A stretch of 64,000 nucleotides of DNA, from contig NZ_JASJDK010000019.1 of assembly GCF_030065675.1 (NCBI RefSeq), forward strand, positions 1 to 64,000, given 5' to 3'. Source of the DNA: Mastigocoleus sp. MO_188.B34. GTDB lineage: Bacteria; Cyanobacteriota; Cyanobacteriia; Cyanobacteriales; Nostocaceae. This document shows positions 47,709 through 57,546 of this stretch, piece by piece; positions within the stretch are counted from its first letter, which is position 1, and the number at the start of each line of letters is the position of its first letter. Made by a program: the position numbers and the translations under genes. The notes under the pieces are model-generated. The model saw nothing but the letters and a program-made list of their open reading frames with translations, was not told where the DNA came from and did not search any database.

Positions 47709-48186
47709 GTTTTATTGATTCAGATTCAAAATTATCTAAAGTTTTTGAGGGTTAATTAATGGCAACGGGGAAGGAAATTAAAACAAAAAATAAAAGCCCC
47801 CATTTTTAGCACAAGCATCTCCCCAAGGAAGAAATGGGAACTATACGTTGAAGTAGTAGTTTTCTTGAATATTGTCCTGAAAGGGTGTTGAACTTGAGGT
47901 AATAGGATTTATTGCGCCCAGATAGACCAAAACCCATTGGTTAATAAACACATTCTTGTGAAAGAAGAAAGGGATAGGAATATTTAAACTCCTTTACCTT
48001 TCTTCATTGTCTGTTTTTGCTTTACTTCTGTAAAGCATATGATGTTCTTAACACTTCCAATTACTTTTCTGGGTCGTGTCCGATTTTCTGGACGCTTATA
48101 TGAATACAAGATCGTACTTTTGAATTCAATTTTGTGAATTCAATTTGATGAATTCAATTTTGTGAATTCAATCTTTTATTCAGAAG
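47709..48186. other. Intergenic region with EcoRI-type 14-bp repeats
   Basis: At 48121-48172 a unit like TGAATTCAATTTTG occurs four times in tandem, directly after the stop codon side of the RNB gene. The rest is unremarkable and AT-rich; no gene is seen. Confidence 0.65.
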
Positions 48187-50535
48187 TTACTCATCATCAT
48201 ATTCATCCATATCTTCAGGATCTAAGCGCTCGCTGTAATACATGTCACCTCGCTCGTCATCATTAACATTGATATCGCGACCAATGGGCAAACCATCACT
48301 ACCAACGGTGACTAAATCAATTTGCTGACGATAATAATCGACGCTTTTAACTTGTACGGATACTCTATCTCCTAAGCGATAGGAAGCACGATTCTTACGT
48401 CCAAATAATGCTTGTTGTCGAGCGCGATACTCATACCAGTCATCTTTGAGAGAACTGACATGTACTAACCCTTCAACTCTGAGGGGTAAATCATTACCTT
48501 TCTTGGAACTGGATGGTGGAACTTCAATTTCCACAAAAAATCCGTAGGATTGAACCCCAGTAATTACACCACTAAAAACCTCTCCAATGCGTTGTTTCAT
48601 CAAAGAAGCACGTTGTAAGCCTTCCAAGTCTGCTTCTGCTTCTAGGACTTGTTTTTCCCGATCGTTAAGTTGGGTAATAACTCGGGTTAAATCGCTTTGT
48701 AGTTCTTGCTGTAACTCTGGTGGTAAAACATTCCAGTTAATATCGCCATGACAGGAAGAAGAACGCAAATTAACTCGTTCTTTCACGCGGGTATTGCGGC
48801 GATCGCGTCCGTATTCATACAAGGTGTAGTATACCCTTTGCATGAGTAAATCTGGATAACGACGCAATGGAGCAGTACAATGGGTGTAACCTTCTGGCAA
48901 TGCTAAGCCAAAATGTGCACCTTGGGTAGTACTATAGGAAGCCTGCTTTAAAGTATCCTGCAATAAGTAAGTTAAAACTTGCTCGGAAGCTGATTCTCCA
49001 AACACCCGAATCAAATGTTGATAATCTAAAGGTTGAATATCTACATCTTCCGGTAATGCTAACTCAACACCCAAATTGATTGCTAATTTGAGCATTTCTT
49101 GAACATCTTCAGGATCGGGAGTACCTTGAACTCGCCAAATCGCAGGAATATTCAAAGCATTTAAATGAGATGCCATTAATTGATTGACAAGTACTACCAA
49201 TTCAGTCAATAGCGACTGTAGGGGAGAATCGGTAGATACTACACACCCCAAAATCCCCTCATCATAATAAGGATTTTGATTGGCAGGTAAGTTTAATTGC
49301 AAGCTACCCCGACTCAAACGATTTTTTTCTAAAACAGATCGCAGAGCATTCAACTCTTGCAACATTTCCACAATTTCATCCGAACGCTTAGTAGCTTCAC
49401 CAGCAATGATGGCTTTGGCTTCCTTTTGGCTTAAATTCAGATCTACTTTGACAACGCTAGGTTGAATCTCCCACTCCAGAACTTTTCCTGTATCAGGATC
49501 GATCATAATTGAAAAACATAGGGTTAAACGGTCTTTGTCTGAGAGTAAAGAACACCGTTGAATAGCAGCATCTGGGAACATTGGTAAAAATAAATCTCCC
49601 AAATATACCGCTCTACCCCGCTTCATCGCTTCCCGGTCGAGGGGCTCATCTGGTTGGATGTAATGGGAAACATCAGAAATATGAAAATTTAATCGCCAGT
49701 TCTCATCGTCATTTCTCTCTAAGTTAAAAGCATTCTCAATTGTTTTGGGATCACCCCAAGCATTAGCGATACTCACGGTCAACTGCTTGCGTAAATCCAG
49801 ACGATTTTTCAGATCTGCTTTAAGAAGTTTTTTGGGTAACTTAGATGCTAGTGCTTCTATTGTCTCGGAAAAATTACGGGAAAGGTCGTGCTTGCAGGTG
49901 ACCAAATCAATATCAGCTGCTGCTTCAGCATCGCTACCGAGGATTTGCACCACCCGACCGATTGGTGGATACTGCGCTAAGGGATAGCGTACTACCTCCA
50001 CATGGGCAAGGTGATCGATTGATTCCTCCAAAGTCATCCCGTTCATCGCGAGTTTGAGCTCGAACAACAAACGATCATCTAAAGGTACGGCGCGATAGCC
50101 ACCTTCAACTTGTTTGATCCGCGCCAGCAAGGTGTGATTGGAACGTTCTAGAATCAATTTAACTTCGCCTTCTGGAGAGCGACGGCGACTACCTTCTTTA
50201 AGAACTTTAACTAAAACGCGATCGCCATTCCAGGCATTAGACAGGTGACTTTCACGAATGTAAATATCTTCAGCACCTTCCATATCCTGAATCGCAAAGC
50301 AAAAACCTTTACTGGAACAACGAAGTTTTGCTTCAATTAGTTCTTCTTCCGCAACAAGCCGATACTTACCGCGTTCTTTGAGCAAAAGCCCAATTTTTTC
50401 CAGAACATCCAAAGTGATGTGAAGTTTTTGTAAACTTTCCTCATCTTCACAACCAAGTTTCTTTTCTAATAACTTGCGGGCTACCAATTTATTATCGGTG
50501 AAATTGGCAAGCAGTGTGGCGATTGAAAATTCCAT
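48187..50535 (-). CDS. RNB-family (RNase II/R-like, Zam-type) protein
   Basis: A 782-aa protein with the architecture of RNase R: N-terminal winged helix (1-65), cold-shock-type OB domains (66-190), RNB domain (about 245-580) and C-terminal S1 domain (about 660-745, EVFSGVITGVQSYGFFVEIE). The RNB frame is clear from FHISDVSHYIQPDEPLDREA and RRYPDLLMQR. However, the catalytic segment that normally reads as TIDxxDAKDFDDA is here VSIANAWGDPKTIENAF (254-270), with none of the usual aspartates in register. This resembles cyanobacterial Zam-like paralogues and may mean weak or no exoribonuclease activity. The acidic C-terminus (DPEDMDEYDDE) is unusual. It precedes ubiX. Confidence 0.85.
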   Translation of the reverse strand: MEFSIATLLANFTDNKLVARKLLEKKLGCEDEESLQKLHITLDVLEKIGLLLKERGKYRLVAEEELIEAKLRCSSKGFCFAIQDMEGAEDIYIRESHLSNAWNGDRVLVKVLKEGSRRRSPEGEVKLILERSNHTLLARIKQVEGGYRAVPLDDRLLFELKLAMNGMTLEESIDHLAHVEVVRYPLAQYPPIGRVVQILGSDAEAAADIDLVTCKHDLSRNFSETIEALASKLPKKLLKADLKNRLDLRKQLTVSIANAWGDPKTIENAFNLERNDDENWRLNFHISDVSHYIQPDEPLDREAMKRGRAVYLGDLFLPMFPDAAIQRCSLLSDKDRLTLCFSIMIDPDTGKVLEWEIQPSVVKVDLNLSQKEAKAIIAGEATKRSDEIVEMLQELNALRSVLEKNRLSRGSLQLNLPANQNPYYDEGILGCVVSTDSPLQSLLTELVVLVNQLMASHLNALNIPAIWRVQGTPDPEDVQEMLKLAINLGVELALPEDVDIQPLDYQHLIRVFGESASEQVLTYLLQDTLKQASYSTTQGAHFGLALPEGYTHCTAPLRRYPDLLMQRVYYTLYEYGRDRRNTRVKERVNLRSSSCHGDINWNVLPPELQQELQSDLTRVITQLNDREKQVLEAEADLEGLQRASLMKQRIGEVFSGVITGVQSYGFFVEIEVPPSSSKKGNDLPLRVEGLVHVSSLKDDWYEYRARQQALFGRKNRASYRLGDRVSVQVKSVDYYRQQIDLVTVGSDGLPIGRDINVNDDERGDMYYSERLDPEDMDEYDDE

Positions 50536-51561
50536 GCAGTGAAACGACCTTTGGTCAAAACATCATTTTTTTGTGCAATTGTGGTTCGCAGGCTTGATAC
50601 CCCTAAAACCGACAGAAACTTTTGGCAAATTGCCCCAATCGAAGGGTACTGTTAGTCTCATCAGAGTTTTTTTTGGTTCCAGTTCCTTCATCCAGACAAT
50701 CCGGTAAAGCACGCAGTCCTGTAAGGTGCGCCTTAGTGGTAGTTATGCAAGGGATTTTCTCTGGTCGAGCTGGGATAAATCATTAAATACGGTATCTTCT
50801 GAAAACGGGAAGAGAAGCCGTAAGCTATTGATTATCTTAGCTACAAAGGTGCTTTTACACCATCCAACTCTGATTTTAAACTAGGAGATATTGCCGACAA
50901 ACCAAATTGTTCCATATGTAGAATCGATAACAATCAGGCAAGTAGGTCAAATAACTCAAAAGGCGAACCTTACCTTTACTATTGTAGATTTAGAGCGTAC
51001 TTCCAGAAAATAGTTCTGGATGTCCAGTTGGGTGATTAGTATAGCATTACTTGCCGGAATACTTAACAATCGTAGGTGGCAGCCAAACATCTCTTCAAAA
51101 ACCTAATGCTACAATAGGAACATTGAAAGCCAAGCAATAAAAGGCATGATATTCGACAGTCTGGCACTAAAATAGCAGATTAAGACCAAATACAAAATTA
51201 TTAGCCATAACAATTTTGCATGCTTATCTCAACTCATATAACCAAAAAGCTTGCAGGTTGTCGATTGGTAAAGTTATCCTTTCAAACAACTGCAATTTAC
51301 CTGATTCGTTAAGTGGTGTTTAAGAGATTGAGGAGTTAAATTGTTGCCTCATTATTCTCTACAAAATTATTTCATACTCTTGCTGATGACTCGAACTTGG
51401 TAAGCAACATTAATATGAATTTAAAATAATCTATAAAGGAATAATCTCCCAGGCTCAATTGCAAATCATTATGTAGGGAGTAAGCAAATTTTAGTGAAAT
51501 TAGTTTATATTTTTTAACCAAATCTTATCTGTGATTCATGTAATTTTATAACGGTGAAGGT
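50536..51561. other. Long intergenic region between divergent genes
   Basis: About 1 kb, less AT-rich than other gaps in its first 500 bp. I see no ORF with a ribosome-binding site and no tRNA. A structured RNA would be possible around 50580-50760 but I recognise no known family. Confidence 0.5.
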
Positions 51562-52629
51562 ATGATTTTGGCTCAGTTTCAGAGCTTGTATCCTGAAGGT
51601 AGTATCATTTCTGAATTAATCCAAATTCACCATAACAAGTATATTGTTCGGGTGAATGTGCAGCTTCGGGGTGTGACTCGCGTCACAGGTATGGCAGCTG
51701 CAGAAAGTATTGAAGTCGCGGAAGATCGCGCACGAGAAAGGGCTTTGATGGTTTTACAACAAACAGACCCGCAGAATCATTCAACAAATCTTGCTAGTCA
51801 GGCTCAAGAAGCTCAAGGACATTCCCCTCATTTTAATACCAAGGAAATTAATACTCAGGAAGTTGCTGTCAAAGCAGAATTAGATTTGGATCGGCAGAAA
51901 ATAAGTCAAACGACAGAAATTCAAACAGCAGCTAGCGCGATTAAGCATAACCAAGCCTCAGTTCCAGAAAAACCAGTTGTCAAAGAGATGATCGCTGCAA
52001 AACAATTTGAATCGAGTTCAAGGGAACCGAAATTTAAAACAGCCCAAGCTGATGAAGTACTACCAGCTAGAGATAAAGATAAATTTACTGCTGCAAAGTC
52101 AACATATAGTTATCAAGGTTCGGGATTCACGGCAAATATTGATGCTCCACCCCAAGAAATAAATCAACCCAATCTTGATTCTGGGGGTATTAACGTCGAT
52201 TCCCAGTTTAAATTTGATTCTCCACTTTCAGAAAATCTGGTTAATACCCCAGAGGAAGGGGCTATTCAAAATCAGTTACCATTAATGTCTTCCACTAATG
52301 TGCAGTCATTTATGTCACCCGAACATTCCATAGAGGAAGAACCAAAAGTGACAGCATCGGTAGAAAAAAAATCTTCAGCAACCACTAGGAAAAAGAAAAA
52401 AACTGAGTCCAAGGATGCAACAAAACCTAAAAGTTTACTAGATCCAATTGCAGAAATTGATGTGGAAATGCGCCGTTTGGGTTGGACAAGGGAACAAGGA
52501 AGAGAACATTTAATTCAGACTTATAACAAACGCGCTCGTAGTTTACTCACTGACGAACAGTTATTAGAATTCCTCGAATATCTCAAATCTCAACCCACAC
52601 CTGCGGACCCATTGGATCCGGGATTTTGA
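51562..52629 (+). CDS. Hypothetical protein with two conserved ends and a disordered linker
   Basis: A 355-aa protein. Residues 1-65 form an alpha-beta unit (SELIQIHHNKYIVRVNVQLR; ESIEVAEDRARERALMVLQQ) that looks like a small nucleic-acid-binding or Rad52-like fold. Residues 70-290 are Gln, Ser, Lys and Glu rich and probably disordered, ending in a Lys-rich stretch (TTRKKKKTESKDATKPK). The last 60 residues (EIDVEMRRLGWTREQGREHL, RARSLLTDEQLLEFLEYLKS) form a helical module reminiscent of the C-terminal domains on single-strand-annealing proteins. I recall related unnamed cyanobacterial proteins; a DNA or RNA handling role is only inference. Confidence 0.75.
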   Translation: MILAQFQSLYPEGSIISELIQIHHNKYIVRVNVQLRGVTRVTGMAAAESIEVAEDRARERALMVLQQTDPQNHSTNLASQAQEAQGHSPHFNTKEINTQEVAVKAELDLDRQKISQTTEIQTAASAIKHNQASVPEKPVVKEMIAAKQFESSSREPKFKTAQADEVLPARDKDKFTAAKSTYSYQGSGFTANIDAPPQEINQPNLDSGGINVDSQFKFDSPLSENLVNTPEEGAIQNQLPLMSSTNVQSFMSPEHSIEEEPKVTASVEKKSSATTRKKKKTESKDATKPKSLLDPIAEIDVEMRRLGWTREQGREHLIQTYNKRARSLLTDEQLLEFLEYLKSQPTPADPLDPGF

Positions 52630-52708
52630 TTGGGTATTGGCGTTACCTGGATGGGGAATGAAAATTAATACTAAATTTGGCTTAATTCCTTTTAGAAATG
52701 AGAGGAGA

Positions 52709-52763
52709 GGTGTGGGGAGTGTGGGAAGTGTGGGAAGAGTGGGAGGTGTGGGAAGTGTGGGGG
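52709..52763. repeat. GT-rich minisatellite (GTGTGGGAA)n
   Basis: About six imperfect copies of a 9-bp unit GTGTGGGAA. It lies in the 386-bp gap between the 355-aa gene and clpP, which otherwise contains only the clpP terminator. Confidence 0.85.
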
Positions 52764-52912
52764 AAAATCCCAGAAAATATAAAGGGGTTTTAAAAATCGG
52801 ATTCTATATGAGATGATTCTTTCCCTTTTACTTGTGAGATTTTGCGATGAGCGCCCGCTTTGTCCACACAATCGCAAATCTTATGCAAAAATGTTGCTCT
52901 AAGTATGTTCTA

Positions 52913-52949
52913 AATAAAAATTTGGGGCGAACCTCTACCAGTTCGCCCC
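52913..52949 (-). terminator. Terminator of clpP
   Basis: GGGGCGAAC (52949-52941 read on the minus strand) pairs perfectly with GTTCGCCCC (52932-52924) around an 8-base loop and is followed by AAATTTTTATTTA. It lies about 65 bp after the clpP stop codon. Confidence 0.75.
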
Positions 52950-53015
52950 CAATATACAAGTTAAAATGACAGTAACTTTAACTATTAGCTATTAGCAATC
53001 GTTTCCCCAGACGCT

Positions 53016-53621
53016 TTATACGACTGCGATGGGACGGCTACCAGCAGAAGTTTTGTCAATTACTTGGTCGATAATGCCATACTCCTTAGATTCTTCTGGG
53101 GACATAAAAAAGTCCCTTTCAGTATCTTCGGTAATTTGCTCCAGAGATTTACCTGTATGCTCGGCTAAATATCCATTTAACCGTTGCTTGAGATAAAGAA
53201 TTTCACGAGCTTGAATTTCAATATCAGTTGCTTGTCCTTGAGCACCACCTAAGGGTTGGTGAATCATAATTCGAGAGTGAGGTAAACTCATACGCTTACC
53301 TTTGGTTCCAGCACTGAGGAGAAAAGCTCCCATACTTGCTGCGAGTCCGGTACAAACAGTACAAATGTCAGAACGAATGTACTTCATGGTGTCGAAGATA
53401 CCCAAACCAGCTGTCACTGAACCACCTGGAGAATTTATATACATATAAATGTCTTTGTCTGGTTCTTCAGCGTCTAAAAACAGCAGTTGAGCAACAATCA
53501 AGTTAGCCACGTTGTTATCAATCGGTTGTCCCAAAAAGATAATGCGCTGCTGTAATAAGCAGGAATAGATATCGAAGGCACGTTCGCCACGACCCGATTG
53601 TTCAATAACGATAGGAATCAT
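53016..53621 (-). CDS. clpP: ATP-dependent Clp protease proteolytic subunit
   Basis: A 201-aa serine peptidase that forms the chamber of Clp protease with ClpC/ClpX ATPases. The catalytic Ser96 is in [12 protein letters not shown] and His121 in [32 protein letters not shown] and [18 protein letters not shown] complete the family pattern with the catalytic Asp. It lacks a long propeptide. Cyanobacteria have several ClpP paralogues; which number this is cannot be decided by eye. It is transcribed alone, ending at a clear terminator. Clp proteolysis is also the sink for NblA-tagged phycobilisomes. Confidence 0.96.
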   Translation of the reverse strand: MIPIVIEQSGRGERAFDIYSCLLQQRIIFLGQPIDNNVANLIVAQLLFLDAEEPDKDIYMYINSPGGSVTAGLGIFDTMKYIRSDICTVCTGLAASMGAFLLSAGTKGKRMSLPHSRIMIHQPLGGAQGQATDIEIQAREILYLKQRLNGYLAEHTGKSLEQITEDTERDFFMSPEESKEYGIIDQVIDKTSAGSRPIAVV

Positions 53622-53699
53622 GCAGCTTTCTTGTAGTTATTTTAAAAACATTCTATCGATTCGCTGGCAGATCGTAGGTAGGGAAAGCCGTTTATTTTG

Positions 53700-53875
53700 G
53701 AATTGGTAATTGGTAATAGCACTTGCGTGCCGCCGCTTCGCGCTTTGCGCGCGTTCTTAGCGGCATATGGTAATTGGTATACGCCCGCGCCTAACAGCAA
53801 ATGGTAATTGGTTGCATCTGCAGCGCTTACGCCGGTCTAGCTTGGCGTTAGCCATATGGTAATTAGTAACGAACA
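53700..53875. repeat. Composite palindromic repeats within GGTAATT heptamers
   Basis: Units of GGTAATTGG alternate with G+C-rich modules: one with GCGCTTTGCGCGCG and TTAGCGGCATATGG, one entering with TATACGCCCGCGCC, and one with GGCGTTAGCCATATGG. The arrangement is the same as at 46916-47000. It lies upstream of clpP, in its promoter region. Confidence 0.8.
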
Positions 53876-54007
53876 ATTAATGAAATAACTATGGAATGTA
53901 GCTTTTAAGCATTTTCACTGACGAGAATCCGGATATAATCTTTCCAAGCCAGGAAATAAATAAAAGGAGGATATGTCATCTATCTCAAGATATATAAAGG
54001 TAAAAAT

Positions 54008-54160
54008 ATGTTAGAAAAATTTGTACAAGCCATTATCATTACTTTCTTGCTTAATTTAACCCTAGGATTAAGTGGTAGAAATTCAACTAACGTCAGGACA
54101 AGGCAACCTTGGCAGCCATTTCCCGAATCGATCGCTAGATTTGTACGTTCTCGTCGCTAA
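54008..54160 (+). CDS. Hypothetical 50-aa membrane peptide
   Basis: A short frame beginning MLEKFVQAIIITFLLNLTLG, with AAGG about 7 bases before the ATG and a TAA at 54158-54160. One hydrophobic helix (residues 5-21) is followed by a basic tail (NVRTRQPWQPFPE; ARFVRSRR). A small membrane protein is plausible. I do not recognise it. It is 180 bp upstream of the DUF255 gene on the same strand. Confidence 0.5.
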   Translation: MLEKFVQAIIITFLLNLTLGLSGRNSTNVRTRQPWQPFPESIARFVRSRR

Positions 54161-54340
54161 TTTTCAATTACTAAGTTATTTTTGATAAGTTTTTTTACTA
54201 AGTTATGGTTTCTAAGTTGTGATAACCGAACTGTTTTTGCTGCAAAGTAGTAAGCCTGAGATAAATCTGAAGTGGTTTGATTGTGAAGTGTAAATATCAG
54301 GTTAGACTGGGCAAAGTAGGCAATTATTCTTGTCGCAGTC

Positions 54341-56431
54341 ATGACCAATCGCCTTGCTCTTTCTCAAAGTCTTTACCTTCGTAAACACGCTGAAAATCCA
54401 ATAGATTGGTGGTACTGGTGTGACGAAGCACTCGCTACAGCAAAAGCTGAGGACAAACCAGTTTTTCTTTCCATTGGTTACTCTAGCTGTCACTGGTGTA
54501 CTGTCATGGAAGGTGAAGCATTTTCTGACTTAGCAATAGCCAAATATATGAATGCTAATTTTCTTCCCATTAAAGTAGACCGAGAAGAAAGACCCGATAT
54601 TGACAGCATTTATATGCAGGTTTTGCAAATGATTAGCGGTCAGGGGGGATGGCCTTTAAATGTTTTTCTGTCACCAGAAAATTTAGTGCCCTTTTATGCC
54701 GGTACCTATTTTCCTGTAGAACCTCGTTATGGTCGCCCGGGTTTTTTGCAAGTTTTACAAGCGCTTCGCGGTTATTATGATTCAGAAAAGGAAGATTTGA
54801 GAGAACGCTCTTCTGCGATTTTGGATTCGCTGCGAACATCTACTGCTCTACAATTTGAGAATCAAACCGAATCTGAAGATAAAGAATTGTTGGAGCGAGG
54901 TTGGAGAACCTGCATCGGCATTGTCACTCCCCACGATCACGGTAACAGTTTTCCCATGATTCCCTACACCCAATTTGCACTAGGAGCAAACAGATTTAAC
55001 TTTGAATCTGAATATGATGGGAAGCAAGTTTGTCGCCGCCGAGGATTAGATTTAGCTAATGGTGGAATTTTCGATCATGTTGGTGGTGGATTTCATCGTT
55101 ACACAGTTGACCCAACTTGGACGGTGCCCCATTTTGAGAAGATGCTTTATGACAATGGTCAAATTGTCGAGTATTTAGCAAATTTATGGAGTGCTGGTAT
55201 CAAAGAACCTGCTTTTAAAAGAGCAATCGATCTAACTGTAAAATGGTTGCAGCGAGAAATGACTGCACCAGAAGGATATTTTTATGCGGCGCAAGATGCA
55301 GATAGTTTTACTAACTCCAAAGCATTAGAACCTGAAGAAGGAGCTTTTTATGTTTGGAGCTATCAAGAACTTCAAAAAATTTTGACTCCAGAAGAACTAA
55401 CAGAATTACAACAGGAGTTCACAGTCACCCAAGAGGGAAATTTTGCTGAGCCAGGTTCTACGGAAACTATCAGTCAAAATGTTCTACAAAGGCGAAATCC
55501 GGGAAAAATTTCTGCTTTAGCAGAAGCAGCATTGACAAAATTATTTATTGCTAGGTACGGCGAAACTCCCACTCTACTAAATAATTTTCCTCCTGCAAGG
55601 GATAATCAAGAAGCAAAATCTTCCAATTGGAAGGGACGAATTCCAGCAGTAACCGATACTAAAATGATTGTTGCCTGGAATAGCTTAATGATTTCTGGTT
55701 TAGCTCGGGCATATGCTGTCTTTAAAGTTCCATCTTATTTGCAACTGGCAACAAAGGCTGCAAATTTTATCTTAGAAAATCAATTTGTGGATGGGCGTTT
55801 ACACAGGATAAATTATGCAGGTAAACCAGATATTTTTGCTCAGTCAGAAGATTATGCTTTCTTAATTAAAGCTCTCTTAGATTTGCAAAGTTGTTGTTCA
55901 GATCGCCAGTATTGGTTGGAAGCTGCGATTCCTCTTCAAGAAGAATTTGATGAGTTTTTATGGAATATGGAACTTGGTGGGTACTACAACAGTACTAGCA
56001 ATACTGGGGGAGAATTAATAGTTCGAGAGCGGAGTTATGCAGATAATGCAACACCATCAGCAAATGGAATTGCGATCGCAAACTTGGTTCGTCTTGCTTT
56101 ACTGACTGATAATCTGCAATACCTTAATTTTGCCGAACAAGGATTAAAAGCATTTCGAAGCGTTATGAGTCGTGCTCCCCAAGCCTGTCCGAGTTTATTA
56201 AATGCTTTGGATTGGTACCACCACTCAACTTTAGTTCGCACCACTGAAAGACATATAAATTCCTTATTAGTAAGTTATTTTCCTACTGTTGTTTTTGCTA
56301 ATCAGCCCGAATTACCAGAAAATAGTATTGGTTTAGTTTGTCAAGGCTTTAAGTGTCTTCCCGCTGTTGATAGTTGGGAAAAGCTATTAAAGCAAGTGCA
56401 ACAAAGTCAGTTAAGAGAAATAAAAAGATAA
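54341..56431 (+). CDS. DUF255 thioredoxin-domain protein (YyaL/SSP411-like)
   Basis: A 696-aa protein. Residues 1-170 are a thioredoxin-like DUF255 domain with [20 protein letters not shown], the redox pair in [14 protein letters not shown] and [16 protein letters not shown]. The rest is an (alpha/alpha)6-barrel, glycosidase-like region ([45 protein letters not shown]). Homologues occur from bacteria to mammals (spermatogenesis-associated protein 20); the reaction is not established. A segment around residues 180-230 ([20 protein letters not shown]) seems diverged. The stop codon lies inside the left copy of the target duplication of the MITE that follows. Confidence 0.9.
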   Translation: MTNRLALSQSLYLRKHAENPIDWWYWCDEALATAKAEDKPVFLSIGYSSCHWCTVMEGEAFSDLAIAKYMNANFLPIKVDREERPDIDSIYMQVLQMISGQGGWPLNVFLSPENLVPFYAGTYFPVEPRYGRPGFLQVLQALRGYYDSEKEDLRERSSAILDSLRTSTALQFENQTESEDKELLERGWRTCIGIVTPHDHGNSFPMIPYTQFALGANRFNFESEYDGKQVCRRRGLDLANGGIFDHVGGGFHRYTVDPTWTVPHFEKMLYDNGQIVEYLANLWSAGIKEPAFKRAIDLTVKWLQREMTAPEGYFYAAQDADSFTNSKALEPEEGAFYVWSYQELQKILTPEELTELQQEFTVTQEGNFAEPGSTETISQNVLQRRNPGKISALAEAALTKLFIARYGETPTLLNNFPPARDNQEAKSSNWKGRIPAVTDTKMIVAWNSLMISGLARAYAVFKVPSYLQLATKAANFILENQFVDGRLHRINYAGKPDIFAQSEDYAFLIKALLDLQSCCSDRQYWLEAAIPLQEEFDEFLWNMELGGYYNSTSNTGGELIVRERSYADNATPSANGIAIANLVRLALLTDNLQYLNFAEQGLKAFRSVMSRAPQACPSLLNALDWYHHSTLVRTTERHINSLLVSYFPTVVFANQPELPENSIGLVCQGFKCLPAVDSWEKLLKQVQQSQLREIKR

Positions 56432-56432
56432 T

Positions 56433-56561
56433 GAACCTATCCCACTAATATGATTTTTGCTAAAAAACTGAAGTATTTTAAGAACTAAAAACGAAAAATC
56501 AAGCTTTTCAGGCAAATTTTACTCAAACAAATAAGCATTTTTAGAATAGTGGGATAGGTTC
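56433..56561. mobile_element. 129-bp MITE with 15-bp inverted repeats and 11-bp target duplication
   Basis: GAACCTATCCCACTA at 56433-56447 is exactly mirrored by TAGTGGGATAGGTTC at 56547-56561. The element is flanked by AAAAAGATAAT at 56422-56432 and again at 56562-56572, a perfect target-site duplication. It has no ORF, so it must have been mobilised by a transposase in trans; an IS4-group element would fit the long duplication (inference). Confidence 0.9.
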
Positions 56562-56572
56562 AAAAAGATAAT

Positions 56573-57027
56573 GATTAAGGTTTACTGGCATAAGTTTTTA
56601 CTGTCAAGCACATATTCTTCTGGCAGTAAAAAAATAACAAGTAGCTAATTGGATCGGTGACAAATTGTTAATCGAAATGTATATTTATAACTGAGTTACC
56701 TCACCTACATGGTGACTGATAAGCCTCTGTTCAGTAGCATTGTGACTATTGCAAATAAGCCTGCATATTCATCCTGGGCAATAAAAGTTACGGGTAAAAG
56801 TAGAGCAATTTGCTAGTCCCCGTTGGATTCTAATAGAACTTAAAACTAAAACTTGGAATATATCCGACGGGTAACAGAAGTAACTCACCGAGAAGCCTTA
56901 ACTGTAATGCTCGCGGTCAGCGTAGGTGCGCTACATCGACATAGATTTACTGTTTTAGGGCTCGCACTGCAACAGTGTAAATATATCTGGGTTCTTGGCA
57001 AGATTTTGCCTTATGAGTTGACAAATC
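56573..57027. other. Leader region of ilvH
   Basis: No gene seen. The 200 bp before ilvH are less AT-rich than neighbouring gaps and contain a 69-codon frame without a ribosome-binding site that overlaps the ilvH start, which I do not accept. Confidence 0.5.
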
Positions 57028-57546
57028 ATGAAACACACAATTTCAGTACTAGTACAAGATGAAGCGGGCGTTTTATCCCGCATTGCAGGTTTATTTGCTC
57101 GCCGAGGTTTTAACATTGAAAGTCTTGCTGTTGGACCTGCCGAACAAATGGGAATTTCCCGAATTACAATGGTTGTACATGGTGATGACAGTATCATCGA
57201 ACAGCTTACCAAGCAATTGTATAAGCTAATTAATGTTTTAAAAGTACAAGATATTACAGAAACTCCTTGTGTAGAACGGGAATTAATGTTACTTAAAGTT
57301 AATGCCAATAGCACCACTCGTTCGGAAATTCTAGAAATTACCCAGATATTTCGTGCCAGAGTGGTAGATGTTGCAGAAGATTCCTTGACTTTAGAGATTG
57401 TTGGCGATCCTGGAAAAAGTGTTGCGATCGTACAGGTATTACAGAAGTTTGGTTTGAGGGAAATTGCTCGTACCGGCAAAATTGCTCTTACAAGAGAATC
57501 AGGAGTTAATACTGAATACCTCAAGTCTGTAGAAGTTAAAGTTTGA
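57028..57546 (+). CDS. ilvH: Acetolactate synthase regulatory (small) subunit
   Basis: A 172-aa subunit with an N-terminal ACT domain (residues 2-75; [40 protein letters not shown]) that binds valine, and a C-terminal ferredoxin-like domain ([26 protein letters not shown]). It activates the catalytic subunit IlvB and gives feedback control of branched-chain amino-acid synthesis. Length is normal. IlvB is not in the window. Confidence 0.96.
   Translation: MKHTISVLVQDEAGVLSRIAGLFARRGFNIESLAVGPAEQMGISRITMVVHGDDSIIEQLTKQLYKLINVLKVQDITETPCVERELMLLKVNANSTTRSEILEITQIFRARVVDVAEDSLTLEIVGDPGKSVAIVQVLQKFGLREIARTGKIALTRESGVNTEYLKSVEVKV

Noticed and set aside
50580-50760. Possible tRNA or known structured RNA
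   Set aside because: No cloverleaf or recognisable consensus could be built by eye.
52692-52877. Minus-strand 61-codon frame rich in Pro, His and Phe
   Set aside because: It is generated by the GTGTGGGAA minisatellite read in reverse.
56955-57524. Long minus-strand frame of 189 codons opposite ilvH
   Set aside because: It is antisense to a clear acetolactate synthase subunit, has low-quality composition and no family features.
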